Below are positions 1-7,350 of a DNA stretch of 16,416 bases, piece after piece. The DNA is taken from positions 767,525-783,940 of the forward strand of contig LSYV01000034.1 in assembly GCA_001584585.1 (NCBI GenBank), read 5' to 3'. This DNA comes from Gonium pectorale (lineage: Eukaryota > Chlorophyta > Chlorophyceae > Chlamydomonadales > Volvocaceae). The translations under genes and the position numbers were made by a program. The notes under the pieces are model-generated. The model saw only the letters and a program-made list of their open reading frames with translations. It was not told the DNA's origin and did not search any database. Numbering within the stretch: position 1 is the first letter of the stretch; the number at the start of each line of letters is the position of its first letter.

Positions 1-130
1 CGGCCCCCCCTCCCCGCCCCCATGCGGCCTCGCCGACGCCCCCCTTCCCCCCCTCCCGCCCCATGCGGCCTGCCGACGCCCCCCTTCCCCCCCTCCCGCC
101 CCATGCGGCCTGCCGGCGCCCCCCCTCCCC
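1..130. repeat. Minisatellite of about 40 bp in the 3' end of a polymerase intron
   Basis: Three tandem copies of a C-rich unit starting catgcggcct lie at about 21, 62 and 102 (spacing 41 and 40 bp), the last one partial and running into the splice acceptor at 134-135. The array forms the pyrimidine-rich 3' end of an intron whose start is outside the window. The ATGs inside it belong to the repeat and are not starts. Confidence 0.85.
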
Positions 131-135
131 CGCAG

Positions 136-249
136 GAGGGCAAGGTCCGCACGCTGCTGGGCCGCACCCGGCCGCTGCCCAACATCAACTCCAACGAGTT
201 CCGCCTCATCGGCCACAGCGAGCGGGCCGCCATCAACACGCCCATCCAG
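136..249 (+). CDS. Polymerase exon: LLGR...AAINTPIQ palm segment
   Basis: Internal exon of 38 codons, phase 0 on both sides, between acceptor cccgcag and donor cag|gtgggg. It encodes the LLGRTRPLP loop and SERAAINTPIQ, which in family A polymerases precede the GSAADI helix near the active site. Confidence 0.92.
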
Positions 250-1495
250 GTGGGGGGTAGGGGCAGGGGAGGGGAGGGGTGGAGCGGACCGGGCAGAGAG
301 GGCGGGCTGGGTGGGTTTGGGACGGGGCGTTTGGGGCGGCAGGCTTGGGGGCAATGTGTATGGAACCAAGCCAGATGGATGTGCGGGCATGGCCGGGGAG
401 GGGGCTGCGGGTGGGCCAGCGTTGGATCCGGGTTGTGGCCTCAACGCCGCGCGCCGCGAGCCGCCGGCAGTGGCCGGCAAACGCGCAGGCAGTAACGGGC
501 TGCAGGTGCTCTCCCGGAATGTAGGTGCGATGGTTTCCGCGTCCGCCTGGTCCGCCGTCGCCCGTGCCGGAAGCGCCGCTCGCCTTCCCGTTCCGCCCGC
601 CAACCACCACCGCCACCGAAGCCCGGTTGTCTCCCATGCGCCCGTACGACTCATGTGCAAACCACCACAGGGCTCCGCCGCTGACGTGGCCGCCGCCGCC
701 ATGGTGGCGATCAGCAAGTCGGAGGAGCTGCGCGCCACCGGCTTCCAGCTGCTCATGCAGGTACGTGCGACCCGTGGGTCGGCGGGCGGGCTGGCGGCGG
801 GAGCTGCACCGAGCTTGCCCCGCTGATGTCCCGCTCCCGCAACCCCGCGGCGTCTCCACACGGCAATCCACGCGCGCCACGACTCTCGTCCGGCACCGAG
901 GCGCAGGCCTCCCTGCCCCACCCACCCCCCCGCCGTAACAGCCCTCAAGCATCTCGGCCGGGCGAACGCTGCTGTCTTCCGGCCTGTCACTATAACACCT
1001 TGTCTCAAAGATTGCGAGCAATAGTTCCGCCTCCCCCCCCCCGCCCCCCTTCCTTCTCCCCGCTCACGTCCCGGTCACCCGCTCCCGGCACCGCTTGCCG
1101 CTCAACAGATCCACGACGAGGTCATCCTGGAGGGCCCCAGCGAGAACGCCGCCGAAGCGCAGCGCCTGGTCATGAAGCTCATGGCCAACCCCTGGGCCGA
1201 GCTGGCCAAGCACTGGAACGACCCCGCGCCGCCGCCCGTCCGCAGCCTGCTGCAGGGCCCGGGGTGGCGCCGGCCCGTGCCGCGCACCGCCGACGGGCGG
1301 GAGGGGCACGTGGCGGGCGTGTGGAACCACGACCAGCAGCACCTCCAGGGGGGCAACGGGGCCGGGGGGCCCCAGGCGGGGGGTGAGGAGAGGTCGGGTG
1401 GTGGTGGTGGTGCCGGCGGCAAGGCCGCGATGCCGCTGCTGGTGGAGCTGGCCACGGACTGCAACGTGGCAGACACGTGGTACGAGGCCAAGTGA
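136..1495 (+). CDS. Family A DNA polymerase, plant organellar (POP) type, 3' part of gene
   Basis: This is the C-terminal end of a DNA polymerase I-like enzyme. In plants and algae such POP enzymes replicate and repair chloroplast and mitochondrial DNA. Three exons (136-249, 671-760, 1109-1495) join in phase 0 and give 196 residues. Family A marks seen in order: TLLGRTRPLP, the block SERAAINTPIQGSAADVAAA split by the first intron, the catalytic motif C as QIHDEV (HDE carrying the metal-binding acidic residues), and a tail ending VADTWYEAK like plant POP proteins. The exonuclease domain, palm motif A and finger motif B must lie upstream of the window. A Gly-rich insertion of about 75 residues sits between the last palm helix (MANPW) and the conserved tail. 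The family assignment is firm; the organelle target cannot be judged without the N-terminus. Confidence 0.93.
250..670 (+). other. Polymerase intron (421 bp)
   Basis: GT...AG intron, phase 0, G-rich in its first 100 bp. Open frames across it on both strands are those expected of GC-rich DNA; none shows a recognisable domain. Removing it restores the conserved TPIQ-GSAAD sequence exactly. Confidence 0.88.
671..760 (+). CDS. Polymerase exon: GSAADVAAAAMVAI helix
   Basis: Internal exon of 30 codons, phase 0, acceptor cacag|ggctcc and donor cag|gtacgt. It completes the NTPIQGSAAD block and runs to the strand (GFQLLMQ) that leads into motif C. Confidence 0.92.
761..1108 (+). other. Polymerase intron (348 bp)
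   Basis: GT...AG intron, phase 0, with C-rich stretches near 915-935 and 1028-1050 and acceptor ctcaacag. No further feature recognised. Confidence 0.85.
1109..1495 (+). CDS. Polymerase last exon: motif C, insertion, C-terminus
   Basis: Terminal exon of 128 codons plus TGA at 1493-1495. It starts with IHDEVILEGP (motif C), continues through the helix ending LMANPW, then an insertion rich in Gly, Pro and Arg (about 1206-1430), and returns to conserved sequence with LLVELATDCNVADTWYEAK. The conserved tail after the insertion shows that the insertion is read through in frame. Confidence 0.92.
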   Translation: MHDEVILEGPSENAAEAQRLVMKLMANPWAELAKHWNDPAPPPVRSLLQGPGWRRPVPRTADGREGHVAGVWNHDQQHLQGGNGAGGPQAGGEERSGGGGGAGGKAAMPLLVELATDCNVADTWYEAK

Positions 1496-2135
1496 GGGGC
1501 CTGGGTGTGTCGAGAGGGAGGCGGGGCGCGGGGGCTGGCCCGGGGGAAGGGTTGTGTCGGGGGAAGGAGCTGGAAAGGCAGGCGCTGCGCGGAGGCTCCG
1601 AGCGACAAGCGGCCTTGCCCGACCCCTCCCCAACCCACAAGAGAAGCGGCCGGGGCAGGCTGCGGCCGCCTGTGCTGTCTTTGTGCGCGGTCGGGCGGGC
1701 AGGCAGGGGGCGCGGGCCGGCGGTGGTGGGCCGGGGCCACGAAGACATTGGCGCAGTTGATGCCTTGAGCGAGTTGCAGAGGGTGGGGGGGGCGACGGGA
1801 CTGATGCTCGGGGTGGTGGGGCCGGGTGGATAGCGTGGCCGCGGTGAAGGAATGTTCAAGATGCTCCGCGCTCGTTCCTGGCCTCCAGCTGTCCGGCCGC
1901 CTGTCTTGCATGCCGATCGTACGGCCTGCCCGGGACGCACACGCAGACGCAGAGTGACGGCGGCGAGCCCCCACATTCCTCGCCCTATGAGCCCCTCGTC
2001 ACAGTACTGCAGCCCTGGACAGCAGCTGGGAGGACGTTGAGGGTCATGGCAGGGTCGGTTAATAGGAACAAGGGAGGGGGCCGGGCGTACTGGGGGGGGG
2101 GGCTGCCAGCCTTTGTAACGCAGTGCCTTCAGAGG
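1496..2135 (+). other. Probable 3' UTR of the polymerase gene
   Basis: About 640 bp between the polymerase stop and the first good UGUAA signal. Open frames here lack recognisable domains. Unusually long G runs occur near 1780-1820 and 2085-2101. The exact transcript end is inferred from the signal only. Confidence 0.55.
2114..2118 (+). terminator. TGTAA polyadenylation signal for the polymerase gene
   Basis: TGTAA is the usual poly(A) signal in Chlamydomonas and Volvox, with cleavage typically 10-20 bases downstream, hence about 2130-2140 here. A second TGTAA at 2734-2738 is the main alternative. Confidence 0.6.
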
Positions 2136-2139
2136 GTGG

Positions 2140-3985
2140 CATGACGACATCCTGGTGACACGCCGCTACGTTGCCGGTATGTCTGTATGTGCCCCTTAGG
2201 GAGGGCGCCAACGCTCCGGATGCAGGCGGCGCCGATGTTAACGCAGGCGACGGGCGCGTCGGTCGGGCGGGTGCGGGCCGGCAGGGCCGTCGCTCCGGGA
2301 GCGAGGCGCCGCCGCCGCCGCTGCTGCTGCTCGTTGGCAGCCCCGCCCGCCTTGCGCATGGTTTTCGCATGCCACAACCCACGAGGGCGTACGACGGCAC
2401 CGCACAGAAAGATACGGACCCCAGCTGCCTCTCACACGAGTAGTCGGGCAGTCGTACAGGCCCGCCCGCCATGCACGGTCGGGCACGCACGCGCCGGCGC
2501 GCGACGGCTCAGCCGGGAACGGCGGCGACAAACTGTGAACGACCCGGATGTGCGATCGTGCAGCTCGCCCCGCAGACCTCCGATGGGGTCCACCTACCGG
2601 TAGCTCCCTCCTTGGGCAGGGCCCTGGAGGACGCCAGTCCGCCAGTCGGCGGGGGCAGCAGCTCATCAACAGCCAACAAGGGCGGCCCGTGTGGCGCTCC
2701 ACATAAAAATGCAGCTGTGCGGTGCAGCAACCGTGTAAATCCAGGGAGCGTGAAACCATCAAAAAAAACTAGCAGCTAGCTCCAACGCCCCCGCAGCCAC
2801 CGACGCGCCCACTTCCACCCTCTCTTCCAGCGCACCACAGCAGCCAGCGCACTGGCCTCCATAGCTTGTGTCCGCCCGGACAACAGCCCCGCCCTCCTTA
2901 TGCCAGCCGCCGTCGCAGTTGCTGCCGCCTCCGGTGGGTCGTCGTGGTCGCCAGCACGTCGCCACGCAGGCCTGGCCGATGCAGCGCCGCCGCCGCCGCT
3001 GGACCCCAGCACTGCCACCCGCCGCCAGGCGGCTGGGCTCCGCCGGGGAGATGCCTGCCGGCTGGGCTCCATCGACGCAAGCCGGCCGCCGCCTCGTCCG
3101 CCAGGCAAGAGGCTGGCGGCGTCAGTGCCGCGTGGTACCATTGCCTGCCTTTGGCGGCCAAACCCCACCACTTTGTTGATAGTGAAGGCACACAACGTGG
3201 CACGAGGCGGCGCGGCGCGGAGCCCCTGACAACACACCCGACAACTGCCGGCTTCGTCATGGCTCTCCTTGATGGGAGTGCCCCCCCCCCCCCGTTTCTT
3301 GAGAAGGTATCGATCAGTCAGGCCAACAGGCTCAGCAGGCTGCTCGCAGGGCCCTGCATTCCGTCATGGGTGATAACCGGGGTCGGCAACTTTCCGGTGG
3401 GTGGAGTGGGGGATGTGGGGGGCCGCTTTCCGCGCAGACCCGTTCAACGTTGGGGGCCTCAGGACTACGAAGGAAGCGAATGCTGGCGCAGTAGGGCGGT
3501 GGCGGCATAACAGCGGCAACGCCGTGCCATACCGCAAACTCCAGTACCTCGCTTCTCAACGACCGGATAGCCTTGGTCGTTGCTGCTCGGCCCAACGGCT
3601 CGCAGGACCGTTTGCGCGCAGAGCAAGGGCACGAGTCCCTACGCAATATGTTTGCCAAATGTTCGCAGCCGTTCACAGCCGGCAGTGTTTCGCAAGGATG
3701 ACGGCAGGTTCAGCATGACGTGATATGGCAGCCAAGGCACTGCCAGCTCGCCCGGCGGCCAGGAGACTTGGCACTCCGTTGGCTACTGAGGGAGAACCAC
3801 GAGACGACGAGGCGATTAGGGGATGGACCCTCACGTTTGCTTGGACCCTGTGAGACCGGTTTCGGGCCCTGCTAACTTCACTGCGAGTATTGTAAAGTGA
3901 TTTATATTGAGAGCTTGAATCATTTCAAGAAATTAGGCGAGTCGACTCTGCATTGACGTCGGTTTGGCGACCGCAGGACCGGGCT
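2140..3985. other. Intergenic region, no supported gene
   Basis: I see no conserved protein domain, tRNA or rRNA here. Several open frames cover 2171-3720 on both strands but have the low-complexity Pro/Arg/Ala composition of GC-rich shadow frames. Isolated signs: TGTAA at 2734-2738 and 3891-3895, a C run at 3281-3293, and an AT-rich stretch at about 3880-3960 that contrasts with the rest of the window and probably belongs to the promoter of the downstream gene. Confidence 0.6.
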
Positions 3986-3986
3986 G

Positions 3987-3996
3987 TTTATATATA
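3987..3996 (+). promoter_or_regulatory. TATA-like promoter element of the opsin-cyclase gene
   Basis: The string TTTATATATA is striking in DNA this rich in GC and follows an AT-rich stretch. If it is a TATA box, transcription would start near 4015-4025. The first ATG in any frame after that is 4143, which is in frame with the opsin. Not proven by sequence alone. Confidence 0.5.
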
Positions 3997-4142
3997 CAAC
4001 TGGGCAATGGCTGCTGCCGTGGCTGCTGCCAGCGGACCCGCTAGCGTACTCGGCGCTGGCCAAGCAGGTGCGTTTTTGGCGCGACGAGCGCTCCCTTGAA
4101 ATCCTCTCTTGCTGGCAGAATTGGGATTTACCACGTTTCTGT

Positions 4143-4366
4143 ATGTCCCGACAAATTGTGCAGGTCCCGCCACTGGTTTACCAGATGAGTTCCACCGCGT
4201 TCTTTACAGCCCTGGTGCTCAACCTCACGAGCCTTATGTTCGAGGACAACGCCACCAAGCGGCAGCTAGCGCTGTTAAGTGTTGCAATAAAGGGCGCGGC
4301 GTGCCACACGGACATGCTGCTGGTGACGGGTCGAGCAACGGTTGTGTTTGACGCGTTTGGCGCCAT
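4143..4366 (+). CDS. Exon 1: opsin N-terminus, helices A and B
   Basis: Encodes residues 1-74 plus two bases of codon 75 (phase 2 donor, ccat|gtgagt). Helix A is the hydrophobic run from M15 ([18 protein letters not shown]); helix B follows the charged loop EDNATKRQ. The ATG at 4143 is the first in any frame after the TATA-like element; M15 at 4185 has a better context and is an alternative. No extra N-terminal transmembrane segment is visible in front of helix A, although the frame is open upstream to 3957 without an ATG. Confidence 0.8.
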
Positions 4367-7313
4367 GTGAGTCGTGGGGGAGATACGGAGAGCGCGATTG
4401 GCTTAGGGGGAGGGGCCTGTAGCAGCTGTGGCATGGTTGTGTATGGAAGGGCTTGCGAAGAGGTTGGACGCAGAACGGGCCCTAGGTCAGTGCGCACACC
4501 CATTCAGCACGCACGCAGCTGAATGCGTGTGCGTGGGTTGCAACGCCGGCACGTGGCTGTGCTGGCGGCACGCCCACACTGCCCCGGCCCATGTCCCCAC
4601 CCACGCAGCTGCATCCCCCAGCGCTACGTCCAGTGGTGTGTGACCACCCCCACCATGGTCTACATCCTGTCCAAGATATCTGACTTCACTCCCAGCCAGA
4701 CTGCCACCGCGATTGCCATGGACGTGACCATGGTGATCACGGGGCTGCTCGCCAACTTCACGCCCTGGCCGCTCAACTGTGAGTGTCCACACGGTATAAA
4801 AGCTGTCTCGAGAAGGGATGGGGTCGCCGAGTTGCATGTCATATGCTACCTGGCCGCGTTGACACCACGGGGAGGGGGAGGGCGGTGACCATCCAGGGAA
4901 AGCCGACAGGCTTCTTGTGAGGGGTCCGAGGCCCCGGGGACGGCGGCGCTTCGGGCTGCCCTTGAGCCCCTTTGAGTTCAAAGTGGAGCCAGAGCTGGGT
5001 CGGGGAGAGTCGTGACGGTATGGAGCACGGTGGGAGTGGGTGTGTTGGGGAGCACAGCGGAGCGAGGGCGGGGTGGCGCTTGGAGCGAAGCGGCCTTGCC
5101 ACAAGTGCACAGTAAAGCGGCTTCGGCGGCATGCCCTGGAGCGGGCTGGCGGGAGGCGACGCTGCGAGGGCAGCGGCGGCGGCCCAGGTCGGCGCAGGGC
5201 TGTTGAGCGGTGTTTGGGCGATGCGGAACTTTGCGGCTTGGGGCCAAGCACGGCGGCGCTGCATCAGCAACGATGGAGGCTGCCGCTGTGGCAGCTGGTG
5301 GCGGCTTCGAGTCCCTTTGAGCCTGGCGGCCATACAAGTCTTCCCTAGGGCCCAGCCCATGGGCGCGGTCCGCACGCTGAGGACGAACCCTCAGGGACCG
5401 ACAGCGCTCGCACCAGGACCGTCGCCGCCGCCGGCACGGGCCAGAGCGTTGGCGAATGGGCGGGCCGGCGGCGCTGGCGGCTGGAAAGCAGCGGAGCGCA
5501 GCTAGCGAGCATTGGGCGGCGGGGCGCCCCCGCTGCCTCGGCGGCAGCGCAGCGCGGGGGGAGGGCCTCGGCTGTGAGGTTGAGGCCCACGGCGGAGGAC
5601 CGCTGGCGCAGCCAGGATCACTGGGACTACGTGCGCGGATGGGGCCGGAGCCGGGTCTCGGGACGTGGACCAGTCCGCGCCCGCGCCAGCCCCGGTCCCA
5701 GGTGCTCCACCGGCAGCAGTACGGTCCGCGGCTGTCTCCGGCCCTGGCAGCGGCATGCGGGTGCAGCGGGCGCCGGCGCGCTGTCGTCCACGACGAGCGC
5801 CGCCGCCTCCCGCCCCGCCCACTCCACTGGGAGCCGCCGCCGCCCGGCCGCAAGCTGCCCGGCCGCCATGCCAAGCCCCATCGCAGCCGCCACCGCCTGC
5901 CACCGGCGCCCCGACGGCATCATAGAGTTGCGGCAGTCAGCGGCGCAGCTACCCAGCTACGCGAACGCCCTGGGCCCCATGCTGCCAGCCGCCCTGCCGC
6001 CCATCCGCCCGGCTACACCCTTCACATGGCGGGCAGCTGGCTGCGGGTGGCCGCTGTTGGGCGGGAGACCCGTAGCTGAGGGAGAGGGGGTTTTAATGGG
6101 TGCAAACGGTTGACCGTGACCCACCCACCCCTGGCGCCCGGCTCGTCGTTATTCATTCCCCTTTCCCTTCAACTCCCCTCCATCCCCCCTCCAACGCCCC
6201 TCCAACGCCCCTCCAACCCCTCCCCCGGGCAGTGCTCATGTTCGGCGCTAGCATGCTGGCGTTCGGCGGCGTGCTGTACATGATGGGCCGCATGGTGTAC
6301 GGCGCGGTCAAGGAGCACACGTCGGCCGCCTCGCGCCGCTCGCTGCTCTTCATCTACATGTGCACGCTGCTCATATGGTGCCTCTTCCCGCTGGCATGGC
6401 TGCTGCACGTGGCCTCGCCCGAGTCGGCCGCCGGCGAGTACCTCAACGTCTTTGCCAACTTCATGGCCAAGGTGCGCGCATGCGTGCCTCTCTTGATGTG
6501 TGTGCGTGCGTGTGCGTGTGTGTTATGTATGCTCAACGGTATGCTCAAAACAGTTCTATAAGCGACGAAACAACCTGGCCGGCAGCCCTTGAGCCCGACC
6601 CAGCTAAGTGACCTTCTATTTGTGTGTGTTGCGTTATATCTGCGCGCCGACGCTGGCCTGGGGCGCTGCCCGCCCCAACGCGAGGCCATCTCAACGCCTC
6701 GAGGCGAGGGGTGTGTTTGTGGTCATGGATGCTGAATCCCGGATGCTTGGGCGCGAGGCGGCTTCACCACTGCCGATCAGCGCGGGGCGTTCACGCGAGC
6801 TGCAGCCCCCGAGCCCCACAACCCACAACCGGAAACACTTATAGTTGGCGCTCACGCCGGACTCGCCCTGCACTCGGAACTCCCTGACCCCCCACGCGCA
6901 CACGATGGGGCACACGAGGGCGCCCCCCCACCCCGCCATCTCAGGGACTGAGTAAACCCCCCGCCATCTCAGGGACTGAGTAAACCCCCCGAAACCCAGA
7001 CAACTCGCGCGTCACCCCACCTGCCTGCCGGGTGTCGGCCTAATCCCCGACCCCCGCCCTTCTCCCCTGCCCCGCCCCGCTCCGCGCGGCCCTGCCCATT
7101 TGCCGATCCCAAACGCCCGCCCCCTCCCACGCGCACCCCCCCTTCCCTCGCCCTCCCCCAGGTGCTCTTCTCCTCTTCCATCATGTACGGCAACTACATG
7201 ACGATTTCGCAGCGGCGGCTGCTGGCGCAGGCGGAGGCGGAGAACGCCAACCGGGTGCGGCTGGTGGCGGACCTGCGCGACGCGGTGACGCGCAAGGACC
7301 AGTTCATGAGCCT

Positions 7314-7350
<37 letters not shown>

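Larger units (their letters stand above)
6472..7161 (+). other. Intron 3 (690 bp)
   Basis: Phase 0 intron. Contains a (GT/GC)n microsatellite at 6496-6523, an apparently unremarkable middle, a 28-bp tandem duplication at 6933-6988, and a C-rich 3' end before acceptor cccccag. Confidence 0.85.

Noticed and set aside
1..130. CRISPR-like array
   Set aside because: The units are directly adjacent without unique spacers, they form an intron end, and the window is eukaryotic.
233..1021. 262-codon antisense open frame over the polymerase
   Set aside because: It overlaps a conserved exon of the polymerase on the other strand and has no recognisable motif.
2866..3510. 214-codon open frame in the intergenic region
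   Set aside because: Low-complexity Arg/Pro/Ala sequence without domain, splice support or promoter; competing frames on both strands are equally long.
4007..4067. ATG at 4007 as the start of the opsin gene, spliced from 4067
   Set aside because: Its frame does not match the helix A frame through any plausible acceptor, and it lies only 11 bases after the TATA-like element.
4068..4118. A 51-bp intron with good GT and AG borders before helix A
   Set aside because: The frame is open with or without it, it is short for this genome, and it lies upstream of the chosen start codon, so it would only affect the 5' UTR or an unproven N-terminal extension.
4978..5874. 298-codon antisense open frame
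   Set aside because: Pro/Arg/Ser-rich composition typical of shadow frames in GC-rich DNA, no domain, and it lies in an intron of the sense gene.
4143..6471. Channelrhodopsin or proton pump
   Set aside because: Helix C lacks the counterion and the glutamates of channelrhodopsins and the D85/D96 pair of pumps, and the opsin runs straight into a histidine kinase.
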